40,289 bases of DNA from Methanobacteriota archaeon (GTDB taxonomy: Archaea > Thermoplasmatota > Thermoplasmata > Methanomassiliicoccales > UBA472): contig JAAYDU010000046.1 of NCBI GenBank assembly GCA_012729095.1, positions 1 to 40,289 of the forward strand, in the 5' to 3' direction. Both the position numbers and the translations under genes were made by a program. Each line of letters begins with the position of its first letter. Position 1 is the stretch's first letter. Of the stretch, positions 16,554 to 26,044 are shown in pieces. The notes beneath the pieces were generated by a model. It saw nothing but the letters and a program-made list of their open reading frames with translations. It made no database searches and had not been told where the DNA came from.

Positions 16554-17033
16554 TCACCTGCATATTACCGGCACCTGCAGCGAGGAATCGGTTCCCATGC
16601 CTCCCTTGGAGACGGTGACCGTTATGAAACCTATGCCGTTACCGTAGCGGAAGACGCTCAGTCCGCTGAAGGTGACCTTGCCGTCGGCGCCTGTTGTCCC
16701 GTACACGAGGGACCCGTCCGAATTGCTGACCTCGCACCCGTCCAGCACCACCGAGGCGCCGTTCACAGCATCCCCGTTCTGGTCGCGGACGATTATGGTC
16801 AGCGAGACGTCGCGGTTCTCGAAGGTCCCATCGCCGTCCCCGTCCGTCAGCAGTATCTCGGTGGGGTTTCCGTTCACGGAGGCGATGGCCTCCGGCGCGG
16901 AAAGGCCGCCCATCCATCCCACCAGGATGGCCGTTCCGAGCCCGGCCACGATCACCATTATCATCAGCTGCAGAGGCAGTCCCTCGATGCCGCCGTCCCT
17001 GTCCCCGTTCATTCGTTTCTTTGAGAACCTCAT
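16554..17033 (-). CDS. Type IV pilin-like protein with Ig-like domain
   Basis: A 159-residue protein, first gene of the three-gene operon. After a basic leader (MRFSKKRMNGDRDG) comes GIEGLPLQLM and a membrane helix (IMVIVAGLGTAILVGW). The exterior part has a calcium-like DGDGDGTFENRD loop and an Ig-like repeat resembling Big_1/carboxypeptidase-regulatory domains (VRDQNGDAVNGASVVL, GTTGADGKVTFSGL). This suits an adhesin-type pilin. ATG 17012 is an alternative start that would keep the whole signal. Confidence 0.72.
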   Translation of the reverse strand: MRFSKKRMNGDRDGGIEGLPLQLMIMVIVAGLGTAILVGWMGGLSAPEAIASVNGNPTEILLTDGDGDGTFENRDVSLTIIVRDQNGDAVNGASVVLDGCEVSNSDGSLVYGTTGADGKVTFSGLSVFRYGNGIGFITVTVSKGGMGTDSSLQVPVICR

Positions 17034-17283
17034 TCTATCTCCGGAACAAGGAAAGCCGGGGGGTGTCTAGGTCATCACGCTTACAGTGATGCTAACTCAC
17101 GGACAGCATTCGTCAAATGAAAAACGATTTTAACCAATAATTCACCTGATTCTTATCAGAAAACGAATATTCCATCCGAAATCAAAAGGAATTCCATGTG
17201 GTATGAGGCGAAATTATTATAAAAACGTGCAACATTCCCTGCCACGCAGTCACATGCGGAGCCAATGTGTCTGAGGTTTCAAG
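17034..17283. other. AT-rich intergenic region with inverted repeat
   Basis: A 250-base divergent promoter region. It holds an inverted repeat CATCAC-(7)-GTGATG (17073-17091), a GGAATTCC palindrome (17188-17195) and the pycA promoter. No gene or known RNA is seen. Confidence 0.4.
17217..17277 (+). promoter_or_regulatory. TATA box and Shine-Dalgarno of the biotin carboxylase gene
   Basis: TTATAAAAA at 17217-17225 is a strong TATA box, and GAGGT at 17273-17277 lies six bases before ATG 17284. This gene therefore has a short 5' leader of roughly 35 bases and uses Shine-Dalgarno initiation. Confidence 0.55.
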
Positions 17284-18675
17284 ATGTTCAAAAAGGTGCT
17301 GATAGCTAACAGAGGGGAGATCGCCATTCGGGTGATCAACACCTGCAAGAGGATGGGAGTGCCCACCATAGGCATATACACCCCCTCGGACAAGCATTGC
17401 AAGCACGTATCACTGGCGGACAAGAGCGTCGAGCTGCACACTGACGGTAACGCCATTGGCTATCTTGACATTGACGCCATAATCGATGTGGCCAACCGCA
17501 TGAGGGTGGACGCCATACACCCCGGCTACGGCTTCCTTTCCGAGAAGCCGGAGTTCTCCGAGCGTTGCGAGGAGGAGGGCATAGCGTACCTGGGCCCCTC
17601 GCCAAGGGCCATGAGGCTGCTTGGTTCCAAGCTCTCCGCCCGCGAGTTCATGTCCAAGGTCGGGGTGCCCATCATGCCCGGCACGCTGGACCCGTTGAAC
17701 ACCCCGGAGGATGCCATAAAGGCGGCGAACAAGATCGGTTATCCGATATTGCTCAAGGCATCGGGCGGAGGCGGAGGGCGCGGCATGCGCCTGGTCAATA
17801 CCGACGAGGAGATGGAGAACGCCCTGACGTCCGCCAAGAACGAGGCGGACAAGGCCTTCAAGAACCCCACGATATACCTGGAAAGGGCCTTGCTTAAGGC
17901 GAGGCACATCGAGTTCCAGGTGGTTGGAGATTCGCGAGGCAACGCCTATTGCCTCGGCGAGAGGGAATGCTCGGTGCAGCGCCGCCATCAGAAGATAATC
18001 GAGGAGACGCCGTCCTGCGCCGTGAGCCAGGAGCTTCGCGACAAGATGTCCGAGCTGTGCGTGGCCGCCGTGAAGCGCGCCGGGTACACCTCCCTGGGCA
18101 CCTTCGAGTTCCTCATGTCCGCCGAGGGAGACCTGTTCTTCCTGGAGGCCAACACCAGGATACAGGTGGAGCATCCGATCACCGAGCTGGTCACCGGCCT
18201 TGACCTTGTGGAGATGCAGCTGAAGATCGGCTCGGACATCCCGGTGGAGGACGTGCTTTCCGGCGTCAGGCCAAAGGGGCACGCCATGGAGTTCAGGATA
18301 AACGCCGAGAACCCGTTCAACAACTTCTTCCCTGCGCCGGGACGAATAGAGAAGTACACCGAGCCGGCCGGCGACCATGTCCGGGTGGACTCGCACGCTT
18401 ACGAAGGTTACGTGGTTCCGACGGAGTTCGACAACCTGCTGGCGAAGCTGATAGTCTCCGGCAGGACCAGGAACGAGGTGCTCAACCGGTCGCAGGAGGC
18501 CTTGGACCGCTACACGGTCACCGGCATAAAGACCACGATCCCGTACCATCGCCTGGTGGTCCGGAACCCGGACTTCAGGGAAGGCAACTACAGCATCGAT
18601 TACGTGAAGGACCACCTGCCGCAGGACCTGTTGAAGACCACGGAGTTCTCTTTGTTCGAGGGGATCGGCCGTTAA
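17284..18675 (+). CDS. pycA: Biotin carboxylase, pyruvate carboxylase subunit A type
   Basis: A 463-residue biotin carboxylase that carboxylates biotin with bicarbonate and ATP. It shows the N-terminal KKVLIANRGEIAIRV, HPGYGFLSE, the glycine-rich ATP-grasp loop KASGGGGGRGM (about 157-168), and the catalytic EANTRIQVEHPITE (about 288-301). No biotin carrier domain is attached, so it works with a separate biotin-carrying subunit: PycB in methanogens, or an acyl-CoA carboxyltransferase. No partner gene lies in the window, so PycA versus AccC cannot be settled; PycA is chosen because euryarchaeal homologues of this length usually make oxaloacetate. The stop overlaps the convergent gene by four bases. 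Confidence 0.88.
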   Translation: MFKKVLIANRGEIAIRVINTCKRMGVPTIGIYTPSDKHCKHVSLADKSVELHTDGNAIGYLDIDAIIDVANRMRVDAIHPGYGFLSEKPEFSERCEEEGIAYLGPSPRAMRLLGSKLSAREFMSKVGVPIMPGTLDPLNTPEDAIKAANKIGYPILLKASGGGGGRGMRLVNTDEEMENALTSAKNEADKAFKNPTIYLERALLKARHIEFQVVGDSRGNAYCLGERECSVQRRHQKIIEETPSCAVSQELRDKMSELCVAAVKRAGYTSLGTFEFLMSAEGDLFFLEANTRIQVEHPITELVTGLDLVEMQLKIGSDIPVEDVLSGVRPKGHAMEFRINAENPFNNFFPAPGRIEKYTEPAGDHVRVDSHAYEGYVVPTEFDNLLAKLIVSGRTRNEVLNRSQEALDRYTVTGIKTTIPYHRLVVRNPDFREGNYSIDYVKDHLPQDLLKTTEFSLFEGIGR

Positions 18676-19220
18676 AGACGCGCTTCGGCCATGTCGGTGT
18701 ACAGGGGACCGTCGGGCGTCAGCACGCTCTTCTTCAATTTGATCGAACCCACGGTGAAGGACCCGAACTGTTTGCCCTTCCCTTTGCTCAGGACATCGGA
18801 AAGGTCCACCCCGAACCCCTCCCTGACCCTGGCCAGGGTGAGATGGGGAGAGAACTCGTGCCGGTCCCGTCCGAAGCTCAGCAGGTCGCACCCGTCCTCC
18901 AGCCTGTTGGCGATGGCCTTGAGCGGGTCGGCGCCCTCCATCCCCACCCACAGCACCCTTGCGTTGCGCAACTGGGGAAACACGCCGGTGCCGACCAGCC
19001 TGACCTCGAATGGCGGCACGTCCTTGACCGCGTCCTTCATGACGTTCAACAGCTCCGGCACGCATCTTTCGTCGGTATCCCCCAGGAACTTGAGGGTGAC
19101 GTGCATGTTGTCCGGGGAGACCGGTTTCAGGGCTCGCCCGAATTGCCGCAGACCGTCGATGGTGGCCCGCAGCGCATCGCCGCATTCCACATCGACGGCG
19201 ATGAAACCCCTGAACATCAT
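18672..19220 (-). CDS. thpR: RNA 2',3'-cyclic phosphodiesterase (2'-5' RNA ligase family)
   Basis: A 182-residue two-histidine phosphoesterase. The two catalytic motifs are HVT (40-42, in MHVTLKFLG) and HLT (126-128, in SPHLTLARV), at the usual spacing for the ThpR/LigT family. It hydrolyses 2',3'-cyclic phosphate ends to 2'-phosphate and can seal tRNA halves in vitro. The ATG at 19220 overlaps the stop of the upstream flavoprotein by four bases, so they are cotranscribed. Confidence 0.92.
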   Translation of the reverse strand: MMFRGFIAVDVECGDALRATIDGLRQFGRALKPVSPDNMHVTLKFLGDTDERCVPELLNVMKDAVKDVPPFEVRLVGTGVFPQLRNARVLWVGMEGADPLKAIANRLEDGCDLLSFGRDRHEFSPHLTLARVREGFGVDLSDVLSKGKGKQFGSFTVGSIKLKKSVLTPDGPLYTDMAEARL

Positions 19221-19786
19221 GGCCGGTCCAGCAATCCCTTGCATTCCTGTATCATGCTCTGGGCGTCGACAAGTTCCAGCACGTTCCCTTGAGACGTAGC
19301 GTTATCTATCACGAACGTTCGGGCATCCTTGAACCCCAGGCTGGCCCACATGGCAAGCTGGCGGTCCTTGATGTTGGCGTAGACCTCCTTGCCCTTGGCG
19401 TTCCCGCAGCTGACGAACGATATGGCCAACTTGTCCCCCTTGATCTTGGGCACGTACTTGCCGGGACCGTCCCCGAAGGAAAGCAGCGCGTACAATCGAT
19501 CTATGAAGGCCCTGGTAATGGCGGTCTCCACCCCGAAGTACACGGGAGAGCCAAGCACCAGGGCGTCGGCCTCCCTGATCTTCCTGTACAAAGGCTGCAT
19601 GTCGTCCTTGATGGCGCATGTTTGGTTTTTCTTGCAGAAGTAGCAGGCCTGGCAGTCCTTGATCCTGAGATCGTTCAGGTCGAAGTGGTCCAGGTCCACG
19701 CCGGCATGGTCCTTGGTGATCTCCCTGAGCAGCTTGGCGGTGTTGCCCACCTTATTGGGGCTCCCGTTGATGGATAGAATCCTCAT
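19217..19786 (-). CDS. Iron-sulfur flavoprotein (NADPH-dependent FMN reductase fold)
   Basis: A 189-residue flavodoxin-like protein. The FMN phosphate loop is SINGSPNKVGNTAKL (5-19). A compact cysteine motif C45-x2-C48-x2-C51-x5-C57 marks it as a member of the archaeal iron-sulfur flavoprotein (Isf) family, which carries one [4Fe-4S] cluster per subunit and transfers electrons from ferredoxin to an acceptor such as O2 or peroxide. A second FMN contact is LGSPVYFGVETAI. ATG 19786 is preferred over GTG 19795; a TATA-like stretch lies near 19820-19830. Confidence 0.9.
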   Translation of the reverse strand: MRILSINGSPNKVGNTAKLLREITKDHAGVDLDHFDLNDLRIKDCQACYFCKKNQTCAIKDDMQPLYRKIREADALVLGSPVYFGVETAITRAFIDRLYALLSFGDGPGKYVPKIKGDKLAISFVSCGNAKGKEVYANIKDRQLAMWASLGFKDARTFVIDNATSQGNVLELVDAQSMIQECKGLLDRP

Positions 19787-19876
19787 GGTCCTCACTTAAC
19801 GTGCGTGAGAGAGGCGGCATGGGATAAAAGGATTGACAGCCCACGCAATGCATGACGACCTGATAAGGTAAGAAAT

Positions 19877-19891
19877 GCCGGCAGGGCCGGC
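19877..19891 (-). terminator. Hairpin downstream of gdhA
   Basis: GCCGGC (19877-19882), a three-base loop, and GCCGGC (19886-19891) form a perfect six-base-pair GC stem 17 bases past the gdhA stop. It is not followed by a long T-run, so it may stabilise the message end rather than terminate. Confidence 0.35.
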
Positions 19892-19907
19892 CTTGGCGTT
19901 CAAAGGC

Positions 19908-21604
<1,697 letters not shown>

Positions 21605-22807
21605 ATGAAAGATAATTGCATCGCCGCCGTGAAGATAAACCAGGACCTGTGCAGCCGTTGCAAGGTCTGCTACTCCCTTTGTCCGTTCGAGGCAATCCGC
21701 GTTGTGCCGGAGGATGGGCGCATAGAGATCGACATTCAGAAGTGCCAGGTGTGCGGCATATGCTACAGCGCCTGCCCGGCATCGGCCATTGAGATGGCCT
21801 ACTACGATTTCGACGGGCTGCTGGGCTACGTGCGCACCACCAACCCGGACGCCAAGACCCTGGTCATGATGTGCCGCGGCAACTCGCCCAGCAACGGCGA
21901 GGTAGAGGACATACTGGCCGATCACGGGCTGAGCACCAAGGACTACATCCCGATGCGCATACCCTGCGCCGGGCGAGTTCCGACCGACTTCATATTCAGG
22001 GCCTTGTCGTCCGGGATAAGGAACATCGTCTCCATACAGTGCCAGGACGGCTTCTGCCGCATGAAGGAGGGCACCCGCATAGAGACCAGGAGGATGCTGC
22101 TCGGCCAGGCGGTGATCAGGCAGTTCGGATATCCCGAGGACGCCCTGCGCGTCGTGAAGTATTCGCGCAAGGCGGTCTGGATCAACCACGACTGCGTAGG
22201 ATGCGACAAGTGCGTGTTCGTATGCCCCTACGGAGCGATAACCGCCCAGCCGATATCCTCACCGAGGATAGACCCGGACAAGTGCGTGGGATGCGGCGCC
22301 TGCCAGATGGTGTGCCCGCACAACGCCATTCAAGTGAAAGGTTACGAGTTCTACTCGGTGCTGCGCTCCTACGAGGAGGCGGCCGAGCGCATGAGGAAGA
22401 GGGACAAGAGGCCGTCCATACTGGTGTTCAGCTGCCAGTGGTCCGAGTTCTCCGCCCTGGACGATCCGGAGAGCATGCTACGCGGCAGGAACGCCATGCT
22501 GCTGGAGGTCCCCTGCTTCAAGGGGCTGGACCCGGTGCACGTCATAAACGCCCTGCAGAAGGGTTTCGACGGGGTGATGGCCGTGGTCTGCGCCGAGGAC
22601 GATTGCAAGCTGAAGAACGGCCGGGACAACGCGGAACGCCAGCTCGATGTTCTGCTGGGGGCGCTGAAGAGGCTCGGCCTCTCCGACCGTTTCGAGATGC
22701 ACGAGATGTCCCCCCGCTGCGAGGGGGAGTTCAACGGGCTGTTCGAGGCGTTCTGCGACCGGATAGCGGCCATGCCTTCCAATGAGGCGCCAGGGAGCGT
22801 GAACTGA
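21605..22807 (+). CDS. Duplicated ferredoxin-MvhD electron-transfer protein
   Basis: A 400-residue soluble iron-sulfur protein made of two copies of one module. Module 1 has two [4Fe-4S] motifs (C16, C19, C22, C26; C47, C50, C53, C57), then an MvhD-type domain with C90, IPCAGRVPTDFI (C121) and CQDGFCRMKEG (C146, C151). Module 2 has C197, C200, C203, C207 and C227, C230, C233, C237, then a second MvhD-type domain with FSCQW (C277), VPCFKGLDP and CAEDDCKLKNG. MvhD normally passes electrons from the hydrogenase to heterodisulfide reductase. Here it stands at the head of an operon with NfnAB-like and [NiFe] subunits, so it probably bridges those two. The stop abuts the next ATG. HdrA-fused MvhD proteins are relatives, but no flavin domain is seen. 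Confidence 0.85.
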   Translation: MKDNCIAAVKINQDLCSRCKVCYSLCPFEAIRVVPEDGRIEIDIQKCQVCGICYSACPASAIEMAYYDFDGLLGYVRTTNPDAKTLVMMCRGNSPSNGEVEDILADHGLSTKDYIPMRIPCAGRVPTDFIFRALSSGIRNIVSIQCQDGFCRMKEGTRIETRRMLLGQAVIRQFGYPEDALRVVKYSRKAVWINHDCVGCDKCVFVCPYGAITAQPISSPRIDPDKCVGCGACQMVCPHNAIQVKGYEFYSVLRSYEEAAERMRKRDKRPSILVFSCQWSEFSALDDPESMLRGRNAMLLEVPCFKGLDPVHVINALQKGFDGVMAVVCAEDDCKLKNGRDNAERQLDVLLGALKRLGLSDRFEMHEMSPRCEGEFNGLFEAFCDRIAAMPSNEAPGSVN

Positions 22808-23647
22808 ATGTACAGGATCGTCTCCAAGGAAAGGTTGGCATACAAGCACACCCTGTTCACCGTGGACGCCCCCGACGTGGCGGCCAAGGCCAAGGCGGGG
22901 CAGTTCCTCATCGTGATACCGAGGGAGGGAGGTGAGAGGGTGCCCCTGAGCATATGCGATTTCGACCGCGAGAGGGGGACCGTGTCATTCGCCTTCCACG
23001 AGGTCGGCAAGACCACGAAGGAGCTGGGAACGTTCAACGAGGGAGATGAGCTGTTCAACGTCACTGGACCGCTGGGGAACCCCTCCGAGATCAAGAGGTT
23101 CGGCAAGGTGCTGTGCGTGGGAGGCAGCATAATGATCGCCCCCGCGCTGCTGCAGGCCCGGGCCTTGAAGGAGGCGGGGAACGAGGTGGTGACCGTTCTG
23201 GCCTGCCGCAGCGAGGAGTTCCTCTTCAAGAGGGAGGAGGCGGAGAAGATCAGCGATCGCGTCTACGTGGCCTCGGACGATGGAACGGTGGGCGAAACGG
23301 GCCTGGACTTTCTGAAGGACCTCCTGGAAAAGGAGAGCTTCGACCGCTGCACGGTCATCGGCCCTGTGGTCATGATGAGGACGGTGAGCGAGATGACCAG
23401 GCCGTTCAACGTTCCGACCATAGTCTCCCTCACGCCGATCATGATCGACGGCATGGGGATGTGCGGGGTGTGCCGCGTGACCGTCGGCGACCAGATGCTG
23501 TTCGGCTGCGTGGACGGGCCGGAGTTCGACGGTCACATGACCAACTTCGACGAGCTCATAAACCGCCAGCGCAGCATGCTGCCAGAAGAACGCTTGAGCT
23601 CCCTGCTATGGGAGCAGAAAAGGGGGTGCCGCTGTGGAAGGAAATGA
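22808..23647 (+). CDS. NfnA/HydG-like FAD- and NAD-binding subunit
   Basis: A 279-residue ferredoxin-NADP reductase-like protein. The FAD-binding segment is RVPLSICDF (44-52), the dinucleotide-binding loop is LCVGGSIMIAPALLQ (102-116), and the [2Fe-2S] site is D214, C219, C222 and C234 (IDGMGMCGVCRV then GCVDGPEFDGH). The Asp plus three Cys pattern is that of NfnA and of the sulfhydrogenase gamma subunit. It would bind NAD(H) at its FAD and exchange electrons with the NfnB-like protein encoded next. It starts directly after the preceding stop; its 3' end overlaps the next gene by 14 bases. The C-terminal tail KRGCRCGRK adds two cysteines of unknown use. Confidence 0.88.
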   Translation: MYRIVSKERLAYKHTLFTVDAPDVAAKAKAGQFLIVIPREGGERVPLSICDFDRERGTVSFAFHEVGKTTKELGTFNEGDELFNVTGPLGNPSEIKRFGKVLCVGGSIMIAPALLQARALKEAGNEVVTVLACRSEEFLFKREEAEKISDRVYVASDDGTVGETGLDFLKDLLEKESFDRCTVIGPVVMMRTVSEMTRPFNVPTIVSLTPIMIDGMGMCGVCRVTVGDQMLFGCVDGPEFDGHMTNFDELINRQRSMLPEERLSSLLWEQKRGCRCGRK

Positions 23648-25079
23648 GCCCCGCCGGAAGAGGAACGACAGATCGCTGGATGAGGACATTCCCATGCCCC
23701 GGCAGGAGCCGAAGGACCGCGTCAAGAACTTCGACGAGGTCGCGCTGGGCTACACCGAGGAGATGGCGGTGGCCGAGGCGGAGCGCTGCCTCAAGTGCAA
23801 GAACCCCCAGTGCGTGAAGGGCTGCCCCGTGGAGGTCCCGATACCCCAGTTCATAGAATGCATAGCGAAGGGGAGGTACGAGGAGGGGATAGCGATCATC
23901 AAGTCCAAGAACGCCCTTCCCGCCGTATGCGGCCGGGTGTGCCCGCAGGAGCAGCAGTGCCAGAAGAACTGCATACGCGGCAAGAAAGGCGACCCGGTGA
24001 ACATAGGGCGCCTGGAGAGGTTCCTGGCCGACTGGGAGAGGGAGCATGGCGTGAAGACGCCCTCCAGACCCCCGTCCACCGGAAAGAGGGTGGCCGTCAT
24101 CGGCGCCGGGCCTTCCGGGCTGACCGTGGCCTCCGACCTCGCCAAGCTCGGCCACTCTGTGACGCTGTTCGAAGCGCTGCACGTTGCCGGAGGGGTGCTG
24201 ATGTACGGCATTCCCGAGTTCCGCCTGCCCAAGAAGATCGTGCAGAAGGAGGTGGAATACGTCCAGAGCCTGGGAGTGGAGCTTCGCCTGGGGAACCTGA
24301 TAGGGCGCATACACACCATCCCCGAGCTGATGGAGCAGGGTTACGACGCCATTTACATAGGGAGCGGGGCCGGGCTTCCCCAGTGGACCGGATGCCCCGG
24401 CGAGAACCTGGGCGGGATATACTCCGCCAACGAGTTCCTGATACGGGTGAACCTGATGAAGGCCTATGATTTCCCTGCGTCGGACACGCCCATACGCATC
24501 GGCAAGCACGTCGTCGTGATCGGCGGGGGGAACGTGGCCATGGACTGCGCCCGCATATCTATGAGGCTGGGCGCAACGGTATGCCTGAACTACCGGCGTT
24601 CAAGGAACGAGCTGCCCGCCAGGCGCGAGGAGATAGAGAACGCCGAGGAGGAGGGGCTGATATGCAAGTTCCTGAACGCCCCGGTGGAGTTCTACGGCGA
24701 CGAGAAGGGCTGGGTGAAGGCCATGCGCGTGACCTGCATGGAGCTGTGCGAGCCCGATGAGAGGGGGCGCTGCCGCGTGAGGCCCGTGGAGAGCTCCGAT
24801 TTCGATATGGAGACCGACACGGTCATAGTGGCCATAGGCCAGACGCCGAATCCGATCATACAGCGCACCACCGACGGGCTCAAGACCGACCCGAGGAACG
24901 GCACCATAATAGTGGACGAGGAGGGGCGCACGAACCTGGACGGGGTGTTCGCCGGGGGTGACGTGGCCACCGGAGCGGCGACCGTCATCAGCGCCATGGG
25001 CGCCGGCAAGAGGGCGGCCAAGGCCATGCACGATTACCTCGTTAACGGAAACAGGGGGGACCGCACATCGACAAACTGA
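23634..25079 (+). CDS. NfnB / glutamate synthase small-chain-like flavoprotein
   Basis: A 481-residue FAD/NADPH oxidoreductase with an N-terminal double-cluster domain. Cysteines are C52-x2-C55-x4-C60-x3-C64 and C99-x3-C103-x5-C109-x3-C113, then FAD loop GAGPSGLTVASDLA (157-170), NADPH loop GGGNVAMD (about 297) and a final FAD contact GVFAGGDVATGAATVISAM. In NfnAB this is the subunit holding the bifurcating FAD and the ferredoxin-side clusters. The same fold serves as GltD, but no gltB is nearby, whereas the NfnA-like gene is directly upstream. The GTG start (23634) follows a G-rich Shine-Dalgarno; ATG 23694 would remove 20 residues. Confidence 0.87.
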   Translation: MEGNEPRRKRNDRSLDEDIPMPRQEPKDRVKNFDEVALGYTEEMAVAEAERCLKCKNPQCVKGCPVEVPIPQFIECIAKGRYEEGIAIIKSKNALPAVCGRVCPQEQQCQKNCIRGKKGDPVNIGRLERFLADWEREHGVKTPSRPPSTGKRVAVIGAGPSGLTVASDLAKLGHSVTLFEALHVAGGVLMYGIPEFRLPKKIVQKEVEYVQSLGVELRLGNLIGRIHTIPELMEQGYDAIYIGSGAGLPQWTGCPGENLGGIYSANEFLIRVNLMKAYDFPASDTPIRIGKHVVVIGGGNVAMDCARISMRLGATVCLNYRRSRNELPARREEIENAEEEGLICKFLNAPVEFYGDEKGWVKAMRVTCMELCEPDERGRCRVRPVESSDFDMETDTVIVAIGQTPNPIIQRTTDGLKTDPRNGTIIVDEEGRTNLDGVFAGGDVATGAATVISAMGAGKRAAKAMHDYLVNGNRGDRTSTN

Positions 25080-25081
25080 AA

Positions 25082-26044
25082 GTGGCATTCTATTGGGCGG
25101 CCAGCTGCGGCGGCTGCGAGATAGCGGTCCTGGACATCAACGAGAGGATCCTGGACCTGGCGGAGCAGGTGGACATAGTGTTCTGGCCGGTGGCCTTGGA
25201 CATCAAGTACAAGGACGTGGAGGCCTTCCCGGACGGTCACATAGACGTGACCTTCTTCAACGGTTCCGTGAGGAACTCGGAGCAGGAGCACATGGCCAAG
25301 TTATTGAGGGTTAAGAGCAAGACCCTGATCGCCTTCGGGGCCTGCGCCTGCGAGGGGTCCATACCGGGACTGGCCAACCTGCACGACGCCAAGGAGATAC
25401 TGAACCACGTGTACATGGAGCTGGGGGACGGGGCTCGGAACGGCTCGTCGATACCTCGGCCGGATTCTGAGGTGAAGGAGGGCACACTACACATACCGGT
25501 GTTCTACGACACCGTGAAAACGCTGGACCAGACCGTGGATGTGGACTACTACGTCCCGGGATGCCCGCCGCCGGTGGACCTCATAAACAACGCCCTGGAC
25601 CTGATAATAAAGGGCGACCTGCCCCCCAAGGGTTCCGTGCTGGCACCCTTGCTTGCCGTTTGCGCGGAGTGCCCGCGCAAGCGCGAGAACAAGAAGATAA
25701 CCGCCATACACCGCGTGTATGACATCGTTCCCGACCCGGAGCGCTGCCTCATGGAGCAGGGTATCATATGCATGGGCATGGCCACCAGGGGCGGATGCGG
25801 GGCGCGCTGCCTCAAGGTCGGCATGCCCTGCACCGGTTGCGGCGGGGCGCTGCCGAACCAGTCCGACATAGGAACGGGAATGATGACCGCCCTGGCCTCC
25901 ATACTGAACCTGGACAAGGACCCGGGAACGTACACGGACGAGGAGGTGGTGGACCTCATCTCCCAGATCAAGGATCCCGCGGGCATATTCTACATGTACG
26001 GGCTGCCCGCCTCGATACTCAGAAGGAAGGTGATGAAGCAATGA
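25082..26044 (+). CDS. [NiFe] hydrogenase small subunit, MvhG-like
   Basis: A 320-residue iron-sulfur subunit carrying electrons away from the NiFe centre. Proximal cluster ligands are C9 and C12 (ASCGGCE), C88 (FGACACEG) and C161 (VPGCPPP). The C-terminal domain adds C194, C197, C222, C230, C239, C243, C250 and C253 for two further [4Fe-4S] clusters, the three-cluster plan of group 3 enzymes. No twin-arginine signal is present, so it is cytoplasmic. GTG 25082 is the first conventional start but leaves a clipped first strand (family members begin with several more residues). An in-frame ATC at 25067, seven bases after a GGGGGGA tract, is a possible unusual start. Confidence 0.9.
   Translation: MAFYWAASCGGCEIAVLDINERILDLAEQVDIVFWPVALDIKYKDVEAFPDGHIDVTFFNGSVRNSEQEHMAKLLRVKSKTLIAFGACACEGSIPGLANLHDAKEILNHVYMELGDGARNGSSIPRPDSEVKEGTLHIPVFYDTVKTLDQTVDVDYYVPGCPPPVDLINNALDLIIKGDLPPKGSVLAPLLAVCAECPRKRENKKITAIHRVYDIVPDPERCLMEQGIICMGMATRGGCGARCLKVGMPCTGCGGALPNQSDIGTGMMTALASILNLDKDPGTYTDEEVVDLISQIKDPAGIFYMYGLPASILRRKVMKQ

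Noticed and set aside
17410-19185. Open frame of 591 codons on the minus strand through pycA
   Set aside because: Antisense shadow of pycA and thpR; no domain features and unnatural amino acid composition.
23634-25079. Glutamate synthase small subunit (GltD) function for the NfnB-like gene
   Set aside because: The fold is the same, but there is no large glutamate synthase gene nearby and the direct neighbour is NfnA-like, so NfnB is the better reading.
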